This document shows, piece after piece, positions 24,276 through 34,581 of a DNA stretch of 64,000 bases (its first letter is position 1; each line of letters starts with the position of its first letter). This DNA comes from Tulasnella sp. 424. Its lineage: Eukaryota > Basidiomycota > Agaricomycetes > Cantharellales > Tulasnellaceae. Below the pieces are notes generated by a model. That model made no database searches, was not told where the DNA came from, and saw nothing but the letters and a program-made list of their open reading frames with translations. The stretch covers positions 372,001 through 436,000 of the forward strand of contig WSUB01000008.1 in assembly GCA_019633425.1 (NCBI GenBank), in the 5' to 3' direction. The translations under genes were made by a program, and so were the position numbers.

Positions 24276-24799
24276 TCAGTACTGTATGATAAGATGAAAG
24301 TTAGCAATATTCCGACGGCCGTGAAGATGCATCTCATACCTTCAGGACTATTTGAAGATGAGAGTTGTAACAATGACGTTAGTAAGACACGTTCTCTGGG
24401 ATTTGGACTTCGCCTTTGCTTACTGATGTAGAGTGCGTGCTAGAGGATGGATGAAAGGTGAGTACCCCGGATATGAAGCACAGAGTCGAGGAATAAGCGA
24501 CTTACAATGATGCCGGGAATGTAACCAAGGCTGTGGACATCAACGAGTGTGAGAGGAAACACATCGTCAGGAACGCGAATAACGCAATAAATGAATGACA
24601 TGAGGCACGGCAGCTTACCAGGTCAGGAGGATGTTGATGAGAAGGTCGGCACCGCAACCACGCTCGAAGAATACACCGAGCGGTGGGAGGACGATGGCGC
24701 AGACGATCTATTTCGCCCCCAACGGTCGTCAGTCCCGATTACAATCCTGTTCGGAAGGGAGGACCTCACCTTAAGAATGTCTCCTCCAGTGAAAGCCAT
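24276..24799 (-). CDS. PMP3: Pmp3/UPF0057-type plasma-membrane proteolipid, six exons
   Basis: Each exon is too short to show up as an open frame, but on the minus strand they join to a complete 57-residue protein. Exon 1 is MAFTGGDILK (24799-24770). Exon 2 begins IVCAIVLPPLGVFFERG. Then come LGYIPGII, HALYI, a five-nucleotide-scale piece ending ILK, and a last exon with Tyr and the TGA at 24276-24278. All introns are GT-AG. The two hydrophobic helices and the motifs VLPPLGVF and CLGYIPGIIHA are diagnostic of the Pmp3/Sna/RCI2 family, which modulates plasma-membrane potential and salt tolerance. Length and sequence are those of a full-length member. It diverges from the kynurenine formamidase gene over 424 bp. 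Confidence 0.93.
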
Positions 24800-25223
24800 T
24801 GTATATTAGTTCGTATGTGTGGTCGTGAAAGCTTGAGACTATGCGTGTAAGTACTGTTGGGAAGCCGCGGTTTAGCCATCGCCGGGGGCCGACGTTATCT
24901 ACAAGCTTAGACTCACGGGTGATACAGGCGGGAAGCAGATGATAAGTGAGGGGAGAAAAGTAAATCGTGCCACAAGTTGAAGCTTATATAGGTCACCGGG
25001 CGGAACTGTGCGGACCTGTGTGGCGTTGGTCCGAATTCAAACTCCTCGGTCATGGTGATGTCATCCATACCACGCGAATGATCCCTCATAATTCGCTCCA
25101 TCCCTCCCTTGCCGAGCCATTTTCCCGCGTGAAGAGTCGGCATCCTGTCAAGAAACCCTTCCATCGACGACACCAAAAGCCTCTCCTAAGCTATTCCTGG
25201 CATTTGGAGCTCTCAAACTTCGA
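24800..25223. promoter_or_regulatory. Divergent promoter region PMP3 / BNA7
   Basis: 424 bp separate the two start codons. A palindromic-looking GATGTCATCC lies near 25060, and the region contains no supported coding frame. Promoter function is inferred from gene arrangement only. Confidence 0.45.
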
Positions 25224-26344
25224 ATGACGACGAGCAGCGAGTCCTTGGCGTCGGCAGCCGACGCCACGGTGGAAGAACTCCGATATGGGGACGGGCCGAA
25301 CAACACGCTCGACCTCTACACAGCATCTCAGTCTGGTGGTATTGAAAATGCCGCCTCCACCAGGAATCTTATCGTCTACGTTCACGGAGGGGCATGGCGA
25401 AGGTGCGTCGAGTTTACGCAGCAGCATCGCTCCAAGGAACGTACCAATGACTGGCTTCCTCTCGGCACTGCTTCATTCCCGGTGCGCTTCCCCTGCTCGG
25501 TTCCTGCTCGATTCGGAACGACTGCGCTTCCAGTGGAGACAAATCTGAGCACAAAGACTTGGCATCGAAGCTCGTGGCAGCATCGCCTTCACTGGAAGTC
25601 GCAGTCGTCAATTATGTGATTTCGCCTCGTAAGGCGGAGGACGGTCCTGCGGTTCGGCATCCAGCCCATGCCGCAGACGTACTAAGAGCCCTGCACTGGC
25701 TGGTCGACCCGCCAGTAGACGAAGATCAAGGGACACGCAGTTCTTCGCTTCGACCCAAACCCAACCTCTGGCTTGTCGGACACTCTTGCGGTGCTCACAT
25801 CCTCTCGTCTATATTCCTTCAATCACCCGAGACCTCCTCATCGGCCTCTCTCGTTCCTTCCCCAGACCTCATTCAAAGTGTCAAGGGGATCCTCTTGGCA
25901 GAAGGGATTTACCACATTGACCTCCTGCTTCGTCTGCATCCGACCTACAATGACTTCATCGAAGGAGCGTTCACGGCTCGAGACTCGTACGCAGACGTGT
26001 CGACCCCAGAATTCACGGCGCGTGAAGGGACTAGCCATATAAAGTGGTTCGTCGTCCAGTCGACTGGGGACTCGCTGGTCACAGAAGAAGATTCGGTCGT
26101 GATGTACGAGGCGCTGGCAAAATTGTACCCCGGAACGAACAACGTTTCCAAGGACTTTAGCACCATGACAGAAGATCACGACGAGATGCTCCAGACGGAT
26201 GCATTCAAGGATCTCCTTCTGCGATTCCTTGATCTCAACGAACCCAAGGAGATCCTCTCCGAGGACGAGCTGCCTCCAGTCGCGAGTATGAAAGAAGCAG
26301 TGGCAGCCGCGTTACTACCTAATTCAACCAATTTATTAAGCTGA
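25224..26344 (+). CDS. BNA7: Kynurenine formamidase (arylformamidase), alpha/beta hydrolase
   Basis: This enzyme hydrolyses N-formylkynurenine to kynurenine and formate, the second step of tryptophan breakdown towards NAD. Two exons (25224-25402, 25534-26344) join across a 131-nt intron to 329 residues; the join completes HGGAWRSGDKSEH. The HGGxW oxyanion-hole motif (VHGGAW) and the nucleophile elbow GHSCGAH (near 25780) are typical of the kynurenine formamidase branch of the fold. TEDHDEML near 26170 supplies the likely catalytic His. The family identity is supported by the neighbours: the next two genes are the following two enzymes of the same pathway. It is probably cytosolic. It is convergent with BNA5, with 40 bp between the stop codons, so the 3' ends probably overlap. 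Confidence 0.86.
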
Positions 26345-26384
26345 TATAGGTTGACAACAAAAAGTTGAATATATCCTGTATGAA

Positions 26385-28173
26385 CTACAAGCTGTTCAAA
26401 ACTTCCACTAATGTAGCGACGCACTTTCGAACATCCTCGAAAGAGCAGTACAACGGCGCAGGCGCAAACCGTATGATACCTGGGTGCCTTTCATCCCCAA
26501 TAACTCCCCTCTTAACCATCTCGTTGAAAACCTTCGGCATCGCTTCCTCGCTGAACAGCAAGCTCAGTTGTGCACCCCTCTCATCCTTTGCTCGCGGAGT
26601 GATGATCGTGAAAGCACCCTTCATGGGTTTATCAGCACCCGTCAGAACCTCTCCCTTCAGAACCTTCTCCCCATCGTGAGGTCCAACGAAGAACCGACAA
26701 CTCCTGAGCAACGTCTCGAGGTATGCCGTCGCTCGAATCGACTTTTCACGAATGACAGACATTGGGTCGGTGGGGTGAACACGAGAAAATACTTCGAGAG
26801 AACCGAGGAGAGACGCGATGTTCAGGATTGATGGGTTGGATTGCTGGAAACCTTGAGCTCCTGGGATCGGCTGGAAGACCGGAGGCATTTGGAATCGGGT
26901 AGCTTCATCGTGGCCCCACCACCCCGCATACCTTGATGAATTGATAAAAAGCGTCAGTTAGATCGAGTTCGGGCTGCGATGGCTGGCGAATCCCTTCCAC
27001 TCACTGAACGCCCTTTTCCTTGTGCCATTTCTCGTGCACGAACAAACCACCGATACCTCCAGGACCCGAGTTTAAGTACTTATACGTGCACCATACCGCA
27101 AAATCCACATCCCAGTCGTGTAGTTTAAGAGGCACGTTCCCGACGGCGTGTGCCAGATCCCATCCACAAAGCGCTCCAGCATCGTGCGCCGCTTTCGTAA
27201 TTTCGGGCATGGCGAAGTATTGACCAGTGTAGTACTGAACGCCAGAGAGGAGGACAAGTGCAAGTGAGGATGAGTGTTCCTTGATCGCGTCTAGGATGTC
27301 GGACGTGCGGATGGAGTGCTCGTTGGCACGGGGCTGGAGATGCACGACAGCGGTGGTCGGGTCGAATCCATGGAGAGCGGCTTGAGAAGCGAATGCATAC
27401 TGTTTTGAGTGACGGTAGACATGAGATTAGGCAGGATTTGCGTGCGAGTTGGAACTGGACACTTACCTCGTCCGAGGGGAAAGGCTTGATCTCGCACAAA
27501 ATCTTGTACCGTTCCTTCGTGGGCTTGTAAAACGAGCTCATCATTAGATGAAGATTCGCTGTGAGTGTACCCATAACCGCGATCTCTTCTTCCTTGGCGC
27601 CTTTTGCAACGAGGTATCCGTGAAAGGTGAGATAAGGTCACCGGCCAAAACTAACTCGAAACGAAGACACCAATCTCACCTACGATGGGAGACAAGAGTT
27701 TCGTCGCTTTGCTGGCCAACGTCATCCAGTCTCGTTGCATCGGATGATCGAAGTGACCGGTAACACCACTGAAAGGACGGCGAAAGCTGATGAGAAGACG
27801 AAAGAAACGAATGATGACGTAGAGACCTACACTGAAGCCCAGATATCCAGCTCCTCGTTCAACAATTCCTGAGAACGCTTTGACAGAGGACCGAGAGAGT
27901 TTCCTACGAAGTACACGCAAGGTTCATCCTCTATGCAATGTGAACGCTATCGTTAGCTAACTGGCACGACTGGCTAGACATCCGTGGCTCCGGCTTACGG
28001 AGATCGTCCTGAACAGCAGTTGCCTTGATGCCTTTGTTTGTCGGGAGCTTGAATTCTTTTCTAAACTCCTTTAACGGGTCGTGCTCGTCAAGCAGCGTGG
28101 CGGCTTTAGGGTCATAGGCTTTCAACCCTGGGTCCAAAGCCTTCAGGCCAATGACTTCTTCGATGGTGCTCAT
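26385..28173 (-). CDS. BNA5: Kynureninase, PLP-dependent
   Basis: This enzyme cleaves 3-hydroxykynurenine to 3-hydroxyanthranilate and alanine (kynurenine to anthranilate as well). The start is [16 protein letters not shown] at 28173. Landmarks in order: [58 protein letters not shown] with the conserved Asp and His, and [14 protein letters not shown], whose Lys (near 27075) forms the Schiff base with [15 protein letters not shown] follows across an intron, then [18 protein letters not shown]. The last exon ends [18 protein letters not shown], with the TAG at 26385-26387. About seven exons; nothing appears missing. It shares a 263-bp promoter with BNA4 and has a 40-bp tail-to-tail gap with BNA7. 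Confidence 0.93.
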
Positions 28174-28436
28174 TGTATTTCCTGTGGCTGAGATGGAGAA
28201 ATGAGCTCTGGCGCTGGGCGATAGAATGCAAGACAAGACACAGAGAGTATAGTAAAACTGGAGGCTGCGGCAAAGAAGAGTCCGGATCCTGATGTAAAAA
28301 GCCTGAACCGGAACTTGGGCCTGGTGCAGAGGGTCAGCTGAGTCACGTGGCTGTGATTAGAAAGGCGCTCAGGGTCCCAGCCTCAGGAGCGTCCAGAACG
28401 ATCACCAGATCACACCCGGAAAACCTTTAATTAAGG
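28174..28436. promoter_or_regulatory. Shared bidirectional promoter BNA5/BNA4 with TGAGTCACGTG site
   Basis: Only 263 bp separate the divergent start codons of kynureninase and kynurenine 3-monooxygenase. At 28339-28349 a perfect TGAGTCA (Gcn4/AP-1 type) overlaps a perfect CACGTG E-box. The site lies about 90 bp from the BNA4 ATG and 165 bp from the BNA5 ATG. Control of both genes by a bZIP or bHLH factor, for example in amino-acid starvation, is an inference. Confidence 0.6.
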
Positions 28437-30734
28437 ATGCAGCAGGCTGCGTTTTTCCTACCACCACCAGCTACGAACCCTAGCATTCCCTCCTCGCCAG
28501 CATCGACAGTGTGAGTCCTTTGCCGTTGGTTGCCAGCGTTGGTGGATGCTGACAGATCCTGTTCCCATGGAAAAAGCAACTCCACGGACGACGTCCTTCG
28601 AAAGAAAGCGATCGTCGTCGGTGCTGGGCCTGTTGGTTGCCTCGCTGCTTTGTCCTTGGCCAATGCAGGCTGGATCGTAGGCCTTTATGAAGGTCGACCA
28701 GGTAAGGCGGACTCAACCACTTCAGTCCGTCCTTCGGGACTCTGCGGTGCTCGCAATTTCGTCGGGCTTTCGGGCCGATGTTACCCGTTGGAGCGAAGGA
28801 GCGGCTTTCACTTCCTTTCTCGCCAAGCTCGCCCACTGGTACGGACGGGATGTCGTAAAGAATTGCGGGCCCTCCACCCTATTCCGCTTTTCCTTTCTTG
28901 AGCTCGTCCGCAGAAACCTGACGCTAACACTGGACAATCTCAGACATCCGACTCGAGTCTTCCCGGCTCAACATTGCACAGCGCTCCATCAATTTGGCCA
29001 TCTCGTCACGCGGGATTGCCGCGCTTTATGCTGTCGATCCAGCAATGGCAACGCGGTTCCTCGAAAGTGCCATCCCCATGCGTGGACGCATGATCCACGA
29101 CGAAGCTGGGAACCAGGAATCGCAAGTGTACGATCCTCAAGGCGGACAGGTAGGCATCCTGCTCGTTGTTCGCTTAACGGAATTTTATTTTAATATTTTA
29201 TCGATTAAAGTGTATCAACTCCCTCGAGCGAGGTATTCTTAATGAGGAACTTCTGGACCAAGCCGCCGCACATTCTTCGATCACCATCCACTTTCAGCAC
29301 AAGCTCGCGACTGCAGACTTTGACAAGAAGGTTGCCAGTTTCTCTGCCACGACTTCCGAGGGCAAGGTCCAAACCGTCGAGGCGACGTTTGACTTTTGCG
29401 TTGGAGCGGACGGGAGCTATTCGAATGTTCGCAGACAGATGATGCGAGTTGTCAGGTGTGCCCAGGAAATAATGAGGATATTCAGGCCTTTAGATTGCTC
29501 ATGCATGAATTCTAGGATGGATTACCAGCAAGAGTACATTCCTCATGAGTACATCGAGCTTCGAATGCCCCCCGGTCCCGAGGTCAACGGCTCTGCCACG
29601 TTTTTGATCGACCCCAACCACCTGCACATTTGGCCGCGACATTCCTTCATGCTGATCGCATTGCCAAACAAGGTGATCGAATTTCTTGGCATCCTGTGAC
29701 TATTTTCTGACATCGGTGGATCGTACCCCAGGACAAGTCGTTTACCTGCACCCTCTTTGCCCCGAAAGACGACCTGGCACGACTCGACAGACCCCACACT
29801 ATCCTGACCTGGTTTAGAAAACACTTCCCCGATGCACTCGAACTCATCGGGGAAGATACCCTATTGGACGACTTTGCTCGAAACCCTAAGAGTTCCTTGA
29901 TCTCCATCAAGGTGCGTTGATTGCCGTTCTTGCATCATTCTTCGGCTATCCTTCGGCAAAGCATGGGAGCTGACCGAAGATCCTTGCGGGATACAACGGC
30001 ATAGGCTCGGCCATATCATTACCGGGACCGGGCGATCATCATCGGAGACGCTGCGCATTCGATGGTTCCATTCTACGGACAAGGTCTGAATTGCGGGTTA
30101 GAAGATGTTCGCATCCTTCAAACTATATTCTCAGCGCGGGGAATCGATGGTTACAGCAACAGCAAGAAGCCGAAGGTGCATTTCGAAGCCAATGGAGAGG
30201 CGGATGTCGACAAGGCCCTCGAAGCTGCTTTGGAGGAGTATTCGAGAACTCGTTATGGGGACTTGACCGCAATAAGCGAGTTGGCGATGAATAATTAGTA
30301 AGTCCATTTCCTTCAGAACCGGAACCACCTAAACGGCTCCTGGCTATGAGACATAACCCTGCTCAACGTTAACCACACACCGCGTTCACCGTCTAAACAG
30401 CGTCGAGATGCGGCACGATGTCACAACACCGCTTTACCGCATCCTGAAAGCCATCGATACGTTACTGGCTTCAGTAACAGCCTCGGTCCCTTTCAACTCG
30501 TTGGCTCCGGTTCTTGCTCGGGTTTCCTATCCCCGTATACCGGCTCGGGGCTGGATTCCCTTGTACACGATGGTGACATTCCGACCAGACATCAGTTACG
30601 GGGCAGCTCGTGAACGAGCCGCGTGGCAGTCTCGAGTCCTTCGGACCACGGGATGGACAACTCTCTCACTGGCCTCCGCTATTGGGGGTATGGCAGTCTG
30701 GTGGGGTATTAACCGCCAACGGCTGTTCCTCTAA
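28437..30734 (+). CDS. BNA4: Kynurenine 3-monooxygenase, FAD-dependent
   Basis: This flavoprotein hydroxylates kynurenine to 3-hydroxykynurenine with NADPH and O2, normally at the mitochondrial outer membrane. The ATG is at 28437 (MQQAAFFLPPP); an intron then leads to KKAIVVGAGPVGCLAALSLA, the FAD-binding GxGxxG. A 242-nt intron (28702-28943) splits EGRP from DIRLESSRLNIAQRSINLA. Further on are CVGADGSYSNVR and, after an intron ending near 30005, RPYHYRDRAIIIGDAAHSMV with PFYGQGLNCGLED, the second FAD motif. The C-terminal exon begins after an intron near 30300-30402 and ends with a hydrophobic anchor, TTLSLASAIGGMAVWWGI, before the TAA at 30732-30734, as in other membrane-attached members. 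The motifs are complete. Confidence 0.93.
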
Positions 30735-31939
30735 GCGGGGGCAAGTCGGGTAGTAGCAATCGCCAACGTGGATCACATTGTCAACGCTGGAAGGTCCGTC
30801 CGAGTGTTGTGGTTCGCACAGTCGATGGCTTGAACGGGGCCACCAGGTTGAGCAACTTGAGAAGCTGTTGGCCTTGCCTTTGAATTTGGGCTGGATTGGA
30901 CAAGCGCTCAGTGGCTGGCTAATATCGAAATTGGAAGTTTGCCGTAGAGAGCATCGCCCGCCTGGGCTTCCATGCGGGGGGTTTGCTGTTTGATAATAGA
31001 AATTCTGGGGCTCGACGCCTCGGATGACATTTGGAGGCTGGTCGATATATCAAGGAACCATGTAGAATAGGATAATTGTAATTGCATTTACACCCCATGC
31101 ATGAGAATACGTCGTTCCTGGGAGCAAAAGTATTCAGCCACACATCAAGTTCGAGTCCCAATTACCCATCCTACTTTATGGGAATGCACTCGCTCCTGAA
31201 ATACAAGTCAATATCGGGTCATGAGTGGTTGAAAGCATACGGGTGGGAGGTTCCTGGCCGTCGATTCGTTCCCATATACATATTGCCGATCCCGCCCCGT
31301 GCGCGTGGGCGAAAACGAAGGCGCCAGAATAACAGTGGGGGACAGTGGGACAGTCAGGCTTCTTGGGAAAACGGGAGGCTGCGTTGTTCGTAAGTAAAGC
31401 ACAAGGTAAGGAGAGGAAAGGTTAAATGACAATAAGGATCGACGTGGATGTGCGTAAAGAGACTGAACAAGATAAAGAATGTCTATGCACCGGGAGCAGA
31501 GGCCGGAGGTGACGAACAGGGTCGACGGAGAAAAAGAAGATACAAGACAAGTGGGCGGTGGGTAACCGGGGTCGGGCGAGAATGCTTTCAGAAAAGAGGT
31601 CACATGAAAAGAAGGCCGAGCCATGGTATCGACGAGCAAAGCGCGTAAGATTGGTGAGAAATGTCCGTTTTTCTGGGTTAGAAAAGTATAAGAGGGGTTT
31701 GCAAGAAGAAAACGACAGCCGGAGATATGGGCTACAGACGCTTGATTGAGAGGCAAGAGGGAGAAAAGGGGGTGTTTTTTTGGTTTGACCAGGTGTGAAA
31801 AACGTGATATTCCGATACGTTGCCCAGACTGTTGGGCGGCCGAAGACACAAGGTTTGGAAAGCTTTGCTGGGAAACCGTGACAGGAAAATGGCGGAAAAG
31901 GACATGTTGCATTGTGCGCAGTGGGGATAGGTACCCCGC
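30735..31939. other. 1.2-kb convergent intergenic region
   Basis: 3' flanks of BNA4 and the AT-hook gene. A 234-residue minus-strand frame (31208-31912) exists but is Ser/Phe/Leu/Pro-rich with no domain, reflecting a purine-rich plus strand. No gene is supported. Confidence 0.5.
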
Positions 31940-32717
31940 TCACTCTGATTTCTTAGGAGATCCGCGCGACTTCTTCTTCTGAGTCGAAGGACCAGCGGCA
32001 GCGGCAGCAGCGGCGGCGGACGTGGACGGTCCTGGGCCGGCGCCGTTGGAGGTGGTTGCACGAGACCCGTCATCCAACCTTGGCTCTGCGCAGTAATGAA
32101 TGAAATCAGCATGACACGAGCGTGCCGGGGAACGTCCTCGAGGACCTCGAAGCTGAGGGACCACACACTTTTTGGGGGACGACCGCGAGGACGTTTAGGC
32201 ATGAGTGCCTTTTGACGTTCCGCTTCAAGCTCAGCCTCCGTCCGAGGCTGGAAATTACCAGGAACAACCACGAGGACGACACGTTAGCCATCGGACCCCC
32301 GGATAGTCTTCGTGGGTGGGGACGGTGTTGTCTTCACTCACTTTGCGAGGGCGACCGCGGGGACGTTTGGGTGGCGGAGGGGCAGCCGGTACCCCAGCAG
32401 CTGCAGCCTCAGCCGCTAACGTCTTCTTGTTCTTACTTCCTGGAGGTCGTCCACGACGTTTCTTTGCCGGCTCAGTCGACGCGTGGTTGGCTTTGGACTT
32501 GCCTAAAAAGTGTTAAAAAGGCGGGTGCGCCGTCAATGAAAGGGCCCTGTGGCGGCGCGGTTCCGACTTGGATCGCATCAAACTCAAGGAACGTACCAGC
32601 GTCCCTAGGAGGAGCAGAGGAGGACTCCTCGGCATCCGACTCTACGACCTGGTCGACCTCCTCCTCATCATGGTTGCTCTGTTCATCATCTTCCTCTCTT
32701 GGACGTTTCGTCGGCAT
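31940..32717 (-). CDS. Multi-AT-hook DNA-binding protein
   Basis: Four exons join from MPTKRPREEDDEQSNHDEEE at 32717 to the TGA at 31940. After an acidic N-terminus come three AT-hook cores on different exons: KKRRGRPPGSKNKK (near 32460), KRPRGRPRK (near 32355) and KRPRGRPPK (near 32185). An Ala-rich stretch and a basic tail KKKSRGSPKKSE follow. AT hooks (RGRP core) bind the minor groove of A/T-rich DNA, so the protein is probably a chromatin architectural factor of the HMGA type. The exons correspond almost one-to-one with hooks, suggesting growth by exon duplication (inference). The product is short, about 150-170 residues. Confidence 0.82.
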
Positions 32718-34581
32718 TGGAATTTCGTCGATCGACCTGACGAGTGTGGGGGGGACGTCGCCCTTGATGCTTGCTGGTGAAAGCTCGCTCCAAGGGACAG
32801 AATAAAGACGTAGGCTGGTTGATGCACCACTTGAGGAGAGTGAAGGAGGAGGAAAAGAAAAAAGGCTGGGAGAGGATTTGAGAATGAACCGACCCCTTCC
32901 TTAAGGAAGTGTCTTTCGGTGGGTCGAGAACCGAAGAAGTGTCCAAGGACGAAGATAGAGTCCCGCGTGTGAGTACGTGCCCGAACTTGCCACCCTGTCG
33001 TTCTTTCGGGGGTTGAATATCGCCAGCTTCAGTTCAATGCCCCGAGCTGTTGGAAAGACTGAGAACTGGAGAAGAGCATGGGGGAAAGGAGAGGGGCAGG
33101 TGTAATGCCATGACGGGGGTTATAGAAGAGACTCGCGAGGGCAAAACCTGGGAGGCTCGGAGTGGGATCGAACTTCTGCCCGCATCAGGTACTTTCTCCC
33201 ACATCCCGGTCCCCGCCTACCAACTTGGGAATTTTGGTCTCGACTGCCAATCCACAAAGCATCCATGTCCCAGCGTGCTCGTATTATTTGGGAAAAATCA
33301 ACCAGTTTATTGTCAATCAGCGTCGCCCACTGTCGTCCTCGCGCCTCCAGCCCCTTGCGTAACCCCCAACCTAGCCGCCTTTTCTCTCAATCGTCCTCAG
33401 AACCTCCGAATTCCGCCGGTCATCGACTCCACTAGAACAATCACTCGAAACTCTGTGTGCCTCGTCCTTGGCTCGCAAGCCGCCGCACCGATGTGTTCCT
33501 AGTACGGGGGGTCGTTCTCCGCCGACAGTTGCGCTCTTCGAAACTCTGCGCACGGCGTCCATCTCCAACTCAACTGTCTCCGCGGTAGAAGTAGACGAAA
33601 AATCGGGTCAAAATTACATGCACAGCCATGTGTTAAGCGGAGAGTGTGCATCAATCTGGAAAGGATCCAGCTCTGATGCCCCTGCAAGTCCATCGAGATC
33701 CCTCCTATGTTTCTCGTTTGTGCCGGGGTAAAAGCGAACGGTCAACCACGGGGAGCTTATCAGGTAACCGAGTCACGCAGATCCCGCGAGCACTTCTCGG
33801 GTTCCACCGTCGTCCTTCCCTTCATTCAAAATGCCATGCGCACGAGATCCAACGCGTCAACGAGTCTCGCGAACGCCACAACCCCCCTGGCGGTGGTGTC
33901 GCTGACTTTACGGGGAAATATACGGGAAATTCGGACGGCATAAAACCCATGCTCGACCCGGCCAACAATCCTTTGAAAACTCAATAAAATTCCCAGCAAA
34001 GCGCAGCTTCCTGGGTCCCGGTCAGATCTGACTGGTCGACTCGAATCGCTGGAACCGGACGACCCCGCAAACATCCATATGATGATGATATTCGCATGAT
34101 TCTGAATAGGATCGAAAGAATCAGGGAGGGTCCTTACGTCTGCCTACTTTATAGGAGAAAATAGGGCGGAGATCGGGTCCACTTACCACGGAATATAACG
34201 TTTTATCGGATCCAGCCGCATCTCCGAGGTCCGTTGGACAGTACACAATTGTCGATGCGTGTCGATGAGAGAAGTCGCCTAGATCGAGACAAAGGAAACA
34301 AAGCCTTTTGTGTGGCTGGCCAAGTAGAATTTGTAGCGAGGTTGATTGTGTGTCGGCGGATTTAAAATCCTATTTTTTAGTAATTTCGCGACAGGACCCA
34401 GCGTGTGCATTCTGTTCACTGATCAGTCTCCGATTGAATCGGCGGTTCAAAACTCTGCTTCATAGAACAACATTTACGTAAGCCAAACACGGCAAAGCGG
34501 CAATTCCCAAAGCTATCACATGGAAGGCGGCCACGTTTGCCACCACCCCCGACACTCCCATTTCCTCTTTGGCGTTAAGGA
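32718..34581. other. 1.9-kb divergent intergenic region
   Basis: This separates the AT-hook gene (-) from the Yos9-like gene (+). Several short frames occur (for example 33646-33987) but none has a domain or consistent splice joins. A possible B-box-like GTTCGATCC near 33165 on the minus strand is not surrounded by a tRNA fold. Confidence 0.5.

Noticed and set aside
28702..28943. Coding reading of the long BNA4 intron (open over about 80 codons)
   Set aside because: The segment is 242 nt, so keeping it shifts the frame, and the residues have no counterpart in kynurenine monooxygenases. Splicing it out gives the exact family sequence.
31208..31912. 234-codon open frame on the minus strand downstream of the AT-hook gene
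   Set aside because: Composition is Ser/Phe/Leu/Pro with no domain, the opposite strand is simply purine-rich, and overlapping frames of similar length occur. It is more likely 3' UTR.
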